The notes under the pieces are model-generated. The model was not told the DNA's origin and ran no database searches. It saw nothing but the letters and a program-made list of their open reading frames with translations. The position numbers and the translations under genes were made by a program. 64,000 nt of DNA from BOG-932 sp965276835 (lineage in GTDB: Bacteria > Pseudomonadota > Alphaproteobacteria > BOG-932 > Roseiterribacteraceae): positions 1,922,001 to 1,986,000 of the forward strand of contig OZ255631.1 in assembly GCA_965276835.1 (NCBI GenBank), read 5' to 3'. This document shows positions 53,881 to 62,431 of the stretch, piece by piece (position 1 is the first letter of the stretch; every line of letters starts with the position of its first letter).

Positions 53881-54222
53881 ATGAGTGATAATCCGGTTTT
53901 CGAACAGATTCAGGGCGAGATCGCGGCGAACGACGTTGTGCTGTTCATGAAGGGCACGCCGGTCTTCCCGCAATGCGGCTTTTCCGCCGCCGTGGTGCAG
54001 ATTCTGAATCACATGGACGTGACCTTCAAAGGCATCGACATCCTGGTCGACCCGGCACTGCGCAACGGGATCAAGGAATTCTCCCAGTGGCCGACCATTC
54101 CCCAGCTTTACGTGAAGGGCGAGTTCGTCGGCGGCTGCGACATCATCCGCGAGATGTTCTCGACCGGCGAACTGACCGAGATGTTCCAGTCCAAGGGCGT
54201 TCCGGTCGCCGTCGAGGCTTAA
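53881..54222 (+). CDS. grxD: monothiol glutaredoxin, Grx4 type
   Basis: 113 residues from ATG at 53881 (GGAGAGAGACG upstream). CGFS active site in VFPQCGFSAAVVQIL, GTP-like KGTPVFP and the glutathione-binding WPTIPQLYV and GGCDI. Carries and transfers iron-sulfur clusters together with BolA. Confidence 0.96.
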   Translation: MSDNPVFEQIQGEIAANDVVLFMKGTPVFPQCGFSAAVVQILNHMDVTFKGIDILVDPALRNGIKEFSQWPTIPQLYVKGEFVGGCDIIREMFSTGELTEMFQSKGVPVAVEA

Positions 54223-54254
54223 AGGCTCGAAAGTACGCATCCTACAGAAACGTC

Positions 54255-54341
54255 GTCATGGCCGGGCTTGACCCGGCCATCCACGTGGCTCAGCTAGCGC
54301 AATGTATGACGTGGATGCCCGGATCAAGTCCGGGGATGACG
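54255..54341. repeat. imperfect 32-base inverted repeat (REP-like)
   Basis: Arm one (54255-54286) starts CGTCATGGCCGGG; arm two (54310-54341) is its imperfect reverse complement, ending CCGGGGATGACG. Each arm is itself palindromic around GGGCTTGACCC or CGGATCAAGTCCG. This resembles the dispersed palindromes common in alphaproteobacteria. It lies between grxD and a methyltransferase. No second copy was noticed in the window. Confidence 0.75.
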
Positions 54342-54441
54342 GCAATGAGCGGGCCACGCTCGCAATGACGCGTAACAAAACTACTTCCGGCACTTAGCCC
54401 GAAACTGCCATACTGCACCCCAACGAAAATGGGGAAGCGGC

Positions 54442-55260
54442 ATGGGCGATCCAGCAATTGAGTCGAAATATGTCCTGGCGGCGCAAGGCCGTGAGGTGGC
54501 GGAACATGCGCGGCTGGATTTGCTGCAGCAGATTTTCGACCCAACGACCCAAAAGCGGTTGGACCTCGTGCAGCCCGGCTGGCGTTGCCTGGAAGCCGGC
54601 GCCGGCCGTGGGTCGATTGCCAAGTTCCTTTCGCAGAAGGTCGGTCCATCGGGAGAGGTGATCGCCGCCGATATCGATCTGGCTCCCTCGGTCGGCGTCG
54701 ATCTGCCCAACGGCAAATTCATCAAGCACAACATCCTGGTCGACAGCCTGGCCCCTTTGGGTGGACCAGGATCGTTTGACCTGATCCATGCGCGGTTCCT
54801 GCTTCAGCATATCTATGATCATGAAGACTTGGCGATCCAGCGGATGGTCGAGTTGTTGAAGCCCGGCGGGTGGCTGGTGATCGAAGACCTTGAGGCGGCG
54901 ACGATGGGATCGGCAGATCCCCACCATAATCTGAGCGAGGGATACGACCGGGTGATCGCCGGTTCGGTTGCCGCTATGCGGGCGTCGCGCGCGGTCGATC
55001 CGACGCCGGGTCGCGCCCTTCCACCGCGCTTTCATCATGCCGGGCTGACCGAAAGCCGCCACGAAGCGTTCCTGTATATCGACCGTGGCGGCAGCCCCCT
55101 GGCGCGCTGGTATGTGCAATCGACCGAGGGGTCGCGGCGCGGTTACGACGATGCCGGATACCAGAAGGCCATCGACCTGACGCTGACGGCGCTGAAGGAC
55201 CCGGATTTCTGGTTCCAGAGCGGCGCGTTCCACTGCGCCTGGGGACGTAAGCCGTCATGA
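54442..55260 (+). CDS. class I SAM-dependent methyltransferase
   Basis: 272 residues. SAM motif CLEAGAGRGSIAKFLSQKVGPSGEVIAADID near residues 50-80 and post-motif LIHARFLLQHIYDHEDLAIQRMVELLKPGGWLVIEDLE. Substrate unknown. Stop overlaps the next start by 4 bases. Confidence 0.85.
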   Translation: MGDPAIESKYVLAAQGREVAEHARLDLLQQIFDPTTQKRLDLVQPGWRCLEAGAGRGSIAKFLSQKVGPSGEVIAADIDLAPSVGVDLPNGKFIKHNILVDSLAPLGGPGSFDLIHARFLLQHIYDHEDLAIQRMVELLKPGGWLVIEDLEAATMGSADPHHNLSEGYDRVIAGSVAAMRASRAVDPTPGRALPPRFHHAGLTESRHEAFLYIDRGGSPLARWYVQSTEGSRRGYDDAGYQKAIDLTLTALKDPDFWFQSGAFHCAWGRKPS

Positions 55261-56765
55261 GGCCACTCACGCTTGTTATCGCCGCCACGCTGCTGGCGGC
55301 GCCGGCGCTGGCCGGCACATGCGAAAGCCTGACCGGCCTGAAGCTGGCAAGTAACAAGGTTTCCAGCGCGACGGAGAGCGCGCCGATCTCCGCGACGGAT
55401 CCGATGTTCGGCCGATTCTTCGTCAAAGATAGCTTCTGCCGCGTCTCCGGCACCATCGCACCGGCGATCAGGTTCGAGGTCTGGCTGCCCGCCCCGCAGA
55501 GCTGGAACGGCAAGTTGCAGGGTGTCGGCAACGGTGGCGTTGCCGGCAGCATCGCCGAGGGCAGCTTGGCGACCGCGATGGCACGCGGCTATGCGGCCGT
55601 CTCGTCGAACCTGGGGCACGACGGCGGCCCGATCGATTTCAGCTTTGCCATCGGCCATCCCGCCCTGGTCAAGGATTGGGGATATCGCGCCACGCATGAA
55701 ATGACAGTGACGGCCAAGGCGATTATCACCGCCTATTACGGCAAACCCCCTGCCCGGTCCTATTTCACCGGCTGTTCCGGCGGTGGACGCCAGGGGTTGA
55801 TGGAGGCGCAGCGTTATCCGGCCGATTATGACGGCATCATCGCCGGCGACCCGACGGCCGATTTCGTCCGTCTGACTCTGGGCGGCCGGCTGTGGGAGGC
55901 CATCCAGACACTGAAAGACCCATCGCGCTACATTCCACAGTCGAAGATTCCGGTGATCGCGGCTGCCACGACCACCGCGTGCGATGAGGCCGACGGGTTG
56001 AAGGACGGCATCATTGCCGACCCGCGCCAGTGCCATTTCGATCCGGCGACCATCCAGTGCAAAGCAGACGACGGATCCGATTGCCTGACCGAGGGCCAGG
56101 TCGCGGCATTGAAGGCAATCTATGCCGGTTCCACCGACAGCAAAGGCCGGCAGATATTCCCCGGCTATATGCCCGGTGGCGAGCTCGGCCCCATGGGCTG
56201 GGCGACCTATGTAGCCGGTACGGCTCCGGGAAAGGCCAGCCAACGTCTTTATGGCGGCAATTTCGCCCGCGACATGGTCAAGGGCGATCCGACCTTCGAC
56301 CCGCTGAATTTCGATTTCGACAAAGATATGCCCGTGGCCATCGCGAAACTGTCCAAGGATATCGATGCGACCGACCCGAACCTAATGGCCTTCAAGCTGC
56401 GCGGCGGCAGGCTGATTCAATATCACGGCTGGTCCGACCCCGGCGTCTCACCGCTGTCGAGCGTGAATTACTATGAAGCAGTGACGAAGAAGCTAGGCGA
56501 TCCTGCGAGCTTCTATCGCCTGTTCATGGTCCCGGGGATGCAGCACTGCGTCGGCGGACCCGGCCCCGACCATTTCGACGCGCTGGCCGCGCTGGAGGCG
56601 TGGGTCGAACACGGAAAGGCGCCGACTGAGATCGTGGCGACCCACCTGACCAACAGCGGCGCCCCCGACAGGACGCGGCCGCTTTGTCCTTACCCGCAGG
56701 TCGCGAAGTGGAGCGGCAAAGGGAGTACGGACGATGCCGCGAATTTCAGCTGCGCCACCCCGTAA
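55257..56765 (+). CDS. exported tannase/feruloyl esterase family protein
   Basis: 502 residues with a signal peptide (MRPLTLVIAATLLAAPALA). Nucleophile serine in FTGCSGGGRQGLMEAQRYP, and the Asp/His region YHGWSDPGVSP and PGMQHCVGGPGP. This family hydrolyses esters of plant phenolic acids. Cys residues flanking the serine and histidine (GCSGG, HCVGG) form the disulfide known in the family. It suggests growth on plant material. Confidence 0.9.
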   Translation: MRPLTLVIAATLLAAPALAGTCESLTGLKLASNKVSSATESAPISATDPMFGRFFVKDSFCRVSGTIAPAIRFEVWLPAPQSWNGKLQGVGNGGVAGSIAEGSLATAMARGYAAVSSNLGHDGGPIDFSFAIGHPALVKDWGYRATHEMTVTAKAIITAYYGKPPARSYFTGCSGGGRQGLMEAQRYPADYDGIIAGDPTADFVRLTLGGRLWEAIQTLKDPSRYIPQSKIPVIAAATTTACDEADGLKDGIIADPRQCHFDPATIQCKADDGSDCLTEGQVAALKAIYAGSTDSKGRQIFPGYMPGGELGPMGWATYVAGTAPGKASQRLYGGNFARDMVKGDPTFDPLNFDFDKDMPVAIAKLSKDIDATDPNLMAFKLRGGRLIQYHGWSDPGVSPLSSVNYYEAVTKKLGDPASFYRLFMVPGMQHCVGGPGPDHFDALAALEAWVEHGKAPTEIVATHLTNSGAPDRTRPLCPYPQVAKWSGKGSTDDAANFSCATP

Positions 56766-56791
56766 CTGCCTCTGAAAGTTTCAGGCTTGTA

Positions 56792-56808
56792 GTACTTGAA
56801 TGAAGTAC
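56792..56808. promoter_or_regulatory. inverted repeat, probable operator of the RHH gene
   Basis: GTACTT (56792-56797) and AAGTAC (56803-56808) with a 5-base spacer, 33 bases upstream of the antitoxin start; likely autoregulatory site. Confidence 0.55.
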
Positions 56809-56841
56809 AGGGTCGAATTGCCTTGAGATCGGAGGGTTGCA

Positions 56842-57084
56842 ATGTCCATGCCGATATCGATCAGGTTGGATGACGACGTGCGGGCGACGCTTGAAGCGGA
56901 AGCCAAGACGCGCAGTATCGGCCTTTCCGCGTATCTTCGCGAACTCGCCACCTCGGAGGCGAAGCGCGTGCGCCGGGACCGGATCCGTCAGCAGAGCCAA
57001 GTAGTTGGCGAATATCTGGCGAATTCGCCGGAGGTGCAGACGTTCTATGAGGATTGGGGAACCCCTCGATCCAACCTGCCCTGA
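56842..57084 (+). CDS. ribbon-helix-helix antitoxin, orphan
   Basis: 80 residues. RHH start PISIRLDDDVRATLEAEAKTRS, LSAYLRELA, then a helical tail ending QTFYEDWGTPRSN, a form seen in antitoxins paired with MazF/PemK toxins. GGAGGG ribosome binding site. No toxin follows: a TGATG overlap starts only a 4-codon ORF and then comes the terminator. Confidence 0.75.
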   Translation: MSMPISIRLDDDVRATLEAEAKTRSIGLSAYLRELATSEAKRVRRDRIRQQSQVVGEYLANSPEVQTFYEDWGTPRSNLP

Positions 57085-57122
57085 TGGCGGCGGAATAGCG
57101 GTCGGATTGGACCCATAAACAA

Positions 57123-57148
57123 AAAAGGCCGGGTTTCCCCGGCCTTTT
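57123..57148. terminator. bidirectional terminator between the RHH gene and rpsD
   Basis: AAAAGGCCGGG (57123-57133), loop TTTC, CCCGGCCTTTT (57138-57148): A tract on one side and T tract on the other serve both strands. Confidence 0.9.
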
Positions 57149-57170
57149 CGGTAACTGATATCCGCGCCGA

Positions 57171-57785
57171 TCAGCGCGAGTAGAATTCGACGACGAGATG
57201 CGGTTCCATCTGAACCGGGTACGGCACGTCCGGCAGCTTGGGGCCGCGAACGAAAGTGCCCTTCATGCCTTTGTGGTCGACATCGATATAGTCCGGCACG
57301 TCGCGCTCGCCCGATTCGACGGCGCCCAGAACGACGGCCAATTCCTTGGCCTTGTCCTTCAGCTCGATCGTGTCGGTATCGCGCACGGAGTAGGAGGGGA
57401 TGGTAACGCGCTTGCCGTTGACCTTCACGTGGCCGTGGCTGACGAACTGGCGGGCGGCGAACACGGTCGGCACGAATTTCATGCGGTACACGACCATGTC
57501 GAGGCGGCGCTCCAGCAGCTCGATCATGTTCTCGGAGGTATCGCCCTTGCGGCGCGAGGCTTCGTCGTAATAGCGGCGGAACTGGCGTTCGCCGATATTG
57601 CCGTAATAGCCCTTCAGCTTCTGCTTCGCCATCAGCTGCGTGCCGTAGTCGGACGGCTTCTTGCGGCGCTGCCCGTGCTGTCCGGGACCATATTCGCGAC
57701 GATTGATCGGGCTCTTTGCACGGCCCCACAGATTGACGCCAAGACGGCGGTCGATCTTATGCTTGGAAGCTAGACGTTTGCTCAC
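57171..57785 (-). CDS. rpsD: 30S ribosomal protein S4
   Basis: S4 starts 30S assembly and represses its own operon in several bacteria. 204 residues from GTG at 57785 with GAAGGTG upstream; the frame is open to 57983 but that extension has no S4 text. It shows SKRLASKHKIDRRLGVNLWGRAKSPINRREYGPGQHGQ and the S4 RNA-binding domain LLERRLDMVVYRMKFVPTVFAARQFVSHGHVKVNGKRV. Stands alone, not in the alpha operon. Confidence 0.95.
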   Translation of the reverse strand: MSKRLASKHKIDRRLGVNLWGRAKSPINRREYGPGQHGQRRKKPSDYGTQLMAKQKLKGYYGNIGERQFRRYYDEASRRKGDTSENMIELLERRLDMVVYRMKFVPTVFAARQFVSHGHVKVNGKRVTIPSYSVRDTDTIELKDKAKELAVVLGAVESGERDVPDYIDVDHKGMKGTFVRGPKLPDVPYPVQMEPHLVVEFYSR

Positions 57786-57830
57786 GTAATGCACCTTCAG
57801 GTGGTTTTCGAATTGTCCCGATAGGTCGTC

Positions 57831-57938
57831 GGCACTCCAGGACCGAAGTCCGTGAGTCCGGGACGGGATAAGACCCTTGAGTCCATCCGCATTCTCGGGA
57901 GTTGGCGCGCTTTTATCCCCGGCACGCCGCGAAGTCAA
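57831..57938 (-). promoter_or_regulatory. rpsD promoter and leader hairpin
   Basis: On the - strand TTGACT (57938-57933), 17 bases, TAAAAG (57915-57910) form a good promoter. The leader, about 120 bases, contains a strong hairpin at 57831-57859 with a GGAC-TTCG-GTCC core and a second GGACTC/GAGT-CC stem around it. A role in S4 autoregulation is possible but not shown. Confidence 0.5.
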
Positions 57939-58026
57939 ATGATGGCCGGAATCCGCGCTGCCCTTCGGCGACATCTGCGTCACCTTAGGCTTTAGACAAA
58001 CGCGGTAAAACTATAGTCTTCGCCAC

Positions 58027-59853
58027 ATGAATACGCCTTCTCGCAACGTCTGCCCGTGCGGCAGCGGTCTCCGCCCCCTGCGCTGCTGCCAATTGGACTT
58101 GCGGACACTGGGACCATCGGAGGCCAATCGCCATCTGTTGCCATTGGTCGACCAGGCAATCGCGTTGCATGGAAAGGGCGCGTTCGCCGAGGCCGAGCGG
58201 CTGTGCCTGGACGTGCTGGAGTTGGCTCCCGGCCAGGGCGGCGCACTGGCGATCCTCTATCAGATCCGGCGCGCGCACGGTCCCCTGACCGCCGCCGAGG
58301 CCCTGATCCGCCGCATGGTGGCGATCGATCCGAACAATGTCTGGGCGACGCACGAGCTGACCTTGCTGCTGTTCAGCAAGGGCGATTTTATCGAGGCGGA
58401 AATCCATGCGCGCAACGGGGTGCGGATCGCGCCGGCGGAGTTCCAGTCGCATAATCTGATGGGCATGATCCTGACCGAGGCCAACCGGCCCCAGGTCGGC
58501 GAATATCACTATCGCCGCGCGGCGGAACTGTTGGGGCGGCGCGACCCGATCCTGCTCGCCAACCTGGCCTGGAACCTGAAAAATCAGGGCAAGATGGCCG
58601 AGGCACGCAAGCTGTATGAGGAGTCGCTGGCGCTGGGTCCGAACATCCTGCAGACCGTGCTCGGCTGGGTGCGGATGGAGGAGACCGACCGCAATTTCGC
58701 CCGCGCCGACGAATTGCTGGACCTGGCGGCCAAGATGGCGCCGGACAATCCCAGCGTCGTGCTGTTCCGGGCCATCGTGCGCGGCCGCACCAAAGCCTAT
58801 GACGCCGCGCTGACGCTGCTCGACACGCTGGAGCGGCAAACCCAGGGCGGCAGCCTGGGTCCCAGCGAGTTATTGGAAAAGGGCCGGTTGCTGGACAAGA
58901 TCGGCCGCTATGACGAAGCCTTCGCCGCGTTCGACGAGGGCAAACGCAAACTGCGGGAACTGAGCGGCACCGTGTACCTCGCGGACCACGCGGCGCAGCT
59001 CACAAATCGGCTGAAAGCCTATTTCACCGGCCAGCGGCTAAAGATCGTGCCGCGCGCGAAATCCATCGAGACCGGTCCGAAGCCGATTTTCATCGTCGGC
59101 TTCCCGCGTTCCGGCACCACCATGGTTGAACAGACCTTGTCGGCCCATCCGCGCATTTCTGCGGGCGACGAGCTGCCCTTCGTCAACGACATCACCGGGC
59201 TGATGCCGCGCATGCTGAACAGCCCGCTCGCCTATCCCGAGGCGCTGGCCGATTTGTGGATGGGCGACCAGCGCGAGGGATTGGACAATCTGCGCGATTA
59301 TTATCTGCAGCGTGTCCGCCAGCTGGGTATCGTCGAGCCGGGGTCCGCCTGGTTCACCGACAAGATGCCGCTCAACGAGACGCATCTCGGGCTGATCGCA
59401 CTGATGTTCCCGGACGCGCCGATCGTGCATGTGCTGCGCCACCCGTACGACGTTGTGCTGTCGGTGTTCTCCAACTTGCTAACGCACGGTTTCAATTGCG
59501 CTAACGCGCTGGAGACGATCGCACAGCATTATGTGCTGGTGATGGATCTGGTCGAGCATTACCGGCGGGAAATGACGCTGAAATATCTGACGATCCGCTA
59601 TGAGGATATCGTCGCCGACCAGGAGACGCATATCCGCCGAATTTTGGCGTTCGTCGGCGTGCCGTTCGACAAAAAGTGCCTGAATTTCCACGAAAACACG
59701 CGCTATGCGCGTACCGCCAGTTACGCCCAGGTGACCGAGCAGCTTTATGACAGCTCCCGCTATCGCTACCGGAAATATCTGAAGCATCTGGAGCCGGTGA
59801 TCCCGATCCTGGCGCCGGCGATCGAGCGGCTTGGCTATTCGATCGAGCAATGA
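58027..59853 (+). CDS. TPR-sulfotransferase with N-terminal SEC-C motif
   Basis: 608 residues. Residues 7-21 form a metal-binding SEC-C-like motif (VCPCGSGLRPLRCCQ). About 35-330 are TPR-type helices (AEAERLCLDVLELAP, AEIHARNGVRIAPAE). From about 350 a sulfotransferase domain begins with the 5'-PAPS loop VGFPRSGTTMVEQTL and later the 3'-phosphate part HVLRHPYDVVLSVFSN. The protein is cytoplasmic; acceptor unknown. Divergent from rpsD. Confidence 0.88.
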   Translation: MNTPSRNVCPCGSGLRPLRCCQLDLRTLGPSEANRHLLPLVDQAIALHGKGAFAEAERLCLDVLELAPGQGGALAILYQIRRAHGPLTAAEALIRRMVAIDPNNVWATHELTLLLFSKGDFIEAEIHARNGVRIAPAEFQSHNLMGMILTEANRPQVGEYHYRRAAELLGRRDPILLANLAWNLKNQGKMAEARKLYEESLALGPNILQTVLGWVRMEETDRNFARADELLDLAAKMAPDNPSVVLFRAIVRGRTKAYDAALTLLDTLERQTQGGSLGPSELLEKGRLLDKIGRYDEAFAAFDEGKRKLRELSGTVYLADHAAQLTNRLKAYFTGQRLKIVPRAKSIETGPKPIFIVGFPRSGTTMVEQTLSAHPRISAGDELPFVNDITGLMPRMLNSPLAYPEALADLWMGDQREGLDNLRDYYLQRVRQLGIVEPGSAWFTDKMPLNETHLGLIALMFPDAPIVHVLRHPYDVVLSVFSNLLTHGFNCANALETIAQHYVLVMDLVEHYRREMTLKYLTIRYEDIVADQETHIRRILAFVGVPFDKKCLNFHENTRYARTASYAQVTEQLYDSSRYRYRKYLKHLEPVIPILAPAIERLGYSIEQ

Positions 59854-60123
59854 GCGACACCGTGCGTCCGCCCCAAGCTTGGCTGGCCGGAGTTGGCTGA
59901 CGAAAACGGCCTGACACGCCCTGGTATCCGAGCGTCACTCTGTTCCAGCAAACCGCACCGAGCCCGTGGAGCGGGCCGGTGGCCGCAATCGCCGCAAACC
60001 TCGACCGCAAAGGGTGATCGAAAATCGTTAGGCGTTTTGCGATCTCACCTTATATTCAAGTTGCTGGACCGTGTTCTTCCGATTCGTCCGGCTCTTGTTG
60101 CAACAGCGAAAGGAGGTGGTCTG

Positions 60124-60201
60124 ATGTCTAACTGTTTTGGTGAACGCGTCTCGCCGCGGAAATTTACCAACGACTCGATCACTTTCGGGATTTGCGTCTG
60201 A
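60124..60201 (+). CDS. 25-codon small ORF with strong ribosome binding site
   Basis: ATG at 60124 follows AAAGGAGGTGGTCTG, a near-perfect Shine-Dalgarno at ideal spacing. The product starts MSNCFGERVSPRKF and ends TFGICV; two Cys, basic, no membrane segment. A palindrome TGTTGCAACA (60096-60105) lies just upstream and a weak -10 TATATT at 60051-60056. The gene is in a 428-base gap, convergent to trmJ. Not recognised. Confidence 0.5.
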   Translation: MSNCFGERVSPRKFTNDSITFGICV

Positions 60202-60212
60202 GGTAATTCCCT

Positions 60213-60260
60213 TTCGGTGACGCGACCGCAAAGCGGCTTAAAAGCCGTAGCGGCACCGAA
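60213..60260 (+). ncRNA. structured RNA segment after the small ORF
   Basis: TTCGGTG (60213-60219) pairs with CACCGAA (60254-60260), extended by CGC/GCG (60221-60223 with 60250-60252) across one mismatch. Inside, either CCGC-AAA-GCGG (60226-60236) or GCGGCT-TAAA-AGCCGT (60233-60248) can form, but not both fully, giving two exclusive folds. Confidence 0.45.
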
Positions 60261-60268
60261 CATTTCTT

Positions 60269-60301
60269 AAAACGCCGCGCTCTAACGGGTGCGGCGTTTT
60301 T
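60269..60301. terminator. terminator between the small ORF and trmJ
   Basis: AAAACGCCGC (60269-60278), 12-base loop, GCGGCG plus TTTTT (60291-60301). The stem includes the trmJ stop region on the other strand, so it may serve both. Confidence 0.85.
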
Positions 60302-61067
60302 CTATGCCCCTCTTTTCCTTGGACTTCCCTGCGGTGCCGTTCAGCGCAACGATGAAGCCGTGGAAAGTCCGCACTTCTTGTTCGGTCATCTGGGCGCGCT
60401 GCAACAGGTTACGCATATTGCGGACCATCGTCGGACGCTGCTGCGCGGTGGCGTAAAAACCACCCTCCTCCAGCGCGATTTCCAGGCGGTTGAACAGGTT
60501 TTCCAGTTCGTCCTTCGTGGCCGGGCGATTGCCGCCGATTTCAAGTCGCCGTTCCTCGACCTCAACCGCCATGCGCCACCAGCAATAGCCGATCAGCAGC
60601 ACGCTTTGCGCGAGGTTGATGGAGGAGAATGCCGGGTTGACCGGGATCGTCACCACCGCATCGGCCAGCGGGATATCGTCGTTCATCAGGCCGGTGCGTT
60701 CCGGCCCGAATAATATGCCGACCGCCTGCCCGCCGGCCGTACGTTCATGCAATTCCTTGGCAGCGGTTTCCGGCGTCAGAATGGTCTTCACCATGTCCCG
60801 CAGCCGCGCGGTGGTGGCGAGAACGAAATTCAGGTCGGCGACAGCCGCGACCGTGCTGTCGAATATCTCCGCGCCCGCCAGTACGGCGTCGGCGCCCGAG
60901 GCCGCGGCGACGGCACGCTCATTGGGCCATCCGTCGCGCGGCCGCACGATCCGCATCCGGGTCAGGCCGCAATTCAGCATCGCCCGCGCCGCCGCGCCGA
61001 TATTCTCGCCCAGCTGCGGCTCGACCAGGATGATGACGGGGTCGGTCCGGCTCAAGCCCTGCGCCAT
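60282..61067 (-). CDS. trmJ: tRNA (cytidine/uridine-2'-O-)-methyltransferase TrmJ
   Basis: SPOUT-class enzyme that methylates position 32 of tRNA. 261 residues: IILVEPQLGENIGAAARAMLNCGLTRMRIV, GILFGPERTGLMNDDIPLADAVVTIPVNPAFSSINLAQSV with the knot motifs. C-terminal dimer region ends with basic KRGIEKRRTR. The start overlaps the end of cysS by 16 bases. Confidence 0.92.
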   Translation of the reverse strand: MAQGLSRTDPVIILVEPQLGENIGAAARAMLNCGLTRMRIVRPRDGWPNERAVAAASGADAVLAGAEIFDSTVAAVADLNFVLATTARLRDMVKTILTPETAAKELHERTAGGQAVGILFGPERTGLMNDDIPLADAVVTIPVNPAFSSINLAQSVLLIGYCWWRMAVEVEERRLEIGGNRPATKDELENLFNRLEIALEEGGFYATAQQRPTMVRNMRNLLQRAQMTEQEVRTFHGFIVALNGTAGKSKEKRGIEKRRTR

Positions 61068-62431
61068 GTTGTGCCACCGGGGCCGTCTTCTAGCACAATG
61101 CCCTGCGCCAGCAGCTCGTCGCGAATGCGATCGGCTTCGGTGAAGTTCTTTGCCTTGCGCGCTTCGATGCGCGCCGCGATCGAAGCCGCGACCGCCGCGT
61201 CGTCCGCGCTGATCATATCAGCTGCCGGCGGGCTCCATTTGAACCATGCATCGGGCGAGGCCGAGTTGAACAGGCCGAGCAGGCGTGCGCTCCAGTAGAG
61301 ATAGTTGACGTTTTCGAACCGGGCGAATTCGCCCAGATGTGTCACCGCCCGGGTGGTGTTCAGATCCTCGCCCAGGATTTCCTGCACCTTTGCGATGAAA
61401 GCCGGCGCCTTCGCGGTGACGCTTGCTTCGCTTTTCTGCCAAGCGCGGTGCCAACTATCGAGCAGCGACTTGGCTTCCTTCAGCCGGTCTTCGGTCAGGT
61501 CTATCGGCGCGGCGTAATGGGTCATCATCAACGCCAGACGGATGACCTCGCCATGCCATTTCTGGCGCAGCTTGCGCACCGTGGTGAAGTTGCCCAGCGA
61601 CTTGGACATCTTGGCGCCGGCGACGGTCAGGAAGCCGTTGTGCATCCAGTATTTCGCCATCCGGAAATCCGGATTGCCTGGCGCGAAGGTGCAGCAGGTC
61701 TGGGCAACCTCGTTCTCATGGTGTGGGAAGATCAGATCCAACCCGCCGCCATGAATATCGAAGCTTTCGCCCAGATGCTCCGCCGACATGGCGGAGCATT
61801 CCAGATGCCAGCCCGGGCGGCCACGGCCCCAAGGGCTGTCCCACCCGGGCTGGTCCGGTGTGGACGGCTTCCACAGCACGAAATCCGCCGGGTCGCGCTT
61901 ATAGGGGGCAACCTCGACCCGGGCGCCGGCAATCTGCTCGTCCACCGAGCGGCCGGACAGTTCGCCATAACCGGCGAAGCTGCGCACCGCGAACAGCGCA
62001 TGCCCTTCGGCAGCATAAGCGTGGCCGTTGGCGATCAGCCGTTCGATCATCGCGACCATCTGCGGGATATGTTCGGTAGCGCGGGGTCGGATCGTCGGCT
62101 CCAGGCAACCCAGCGCCGCCATGTCGTCTTCATATTGTTCGGTAACGCGCGCGGTCAGGTCGCCGATCGGCTCCCCCTTCTCCGCCGCGCGCTGGATGAT
62201 CTTGTCGTCGATGTCAGTAATGTTGCGGGCATAGGTGACGTGGCCGGCGCCATAGACCGAGCGTAGCAGCCGGAACAGTACGTCGAACACAACGACCGGG
62301 CGGGCGTTGCCGATATGCGGTTCGTCGTAAACCGTCGGACCACAGACATACATGCGGACATTGGCGGGATCGATCGGCTCGAACGGCACCACCTCGCGCC
62401 GCGACGTGTCGAAGAAGGAGAGCGCAACCAT
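61052..62431 (-). CDS. cysS: cysteinyl-tRNA synthetase
   Basis: Charges tRNA-Cys. 459 residues from ATG at 62431 (GGAAGGTGGCGTA upstream); the open frame to 62620 overlaps gltX and is not used. VCGPTVYDEPHIGNARPVV (first zinc Cys and HIGH-type motif) and KMSKSLGNF are intact; further zinc ligands in LECSAM and HHENE. The A of the start is the last base of the gltX stop. Confidence 0.96.
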   Translation of the reverse strand: MVALSFFDTSRREVVPFEPIDPANVRMYVCGPTVYDEPHIGNARPVVVFDVLFRLLRSVYGAGHVTYARNITDIDDKIIQRAAEKGEPIGDLTARVTEQYEDDMAALGCLEPTIRPRATEHIPQMVAMIERLIANGHAYAAEGHALFAVRSFAGYGELSGRSVDEQIAGARVEVAPYKRDPADFVLWKPSTPDQPGWDSPWGRGRPGWHLECSAMSAEHLGESFDIHGGGLDLIFPHHENEVAQTCCTFAPGNPDFRMAKYWMHNGFLTVAGAKMSKSLGNFTTVRKLRQKWHGEVIRLALMMTHYAAPIDLTEDRLKEAKSLLDSWHRAWQKSEASVTAKAPAFIAKVQEILGEDLNTTRAVTHLGEFARFENVNYLYWSARLLGLFNSASPDAWFKWSPPAADMISADDAAVAASIAARIEARKAKNFTEADRIRDELLAQGIVLEDGPGGTTWRRA

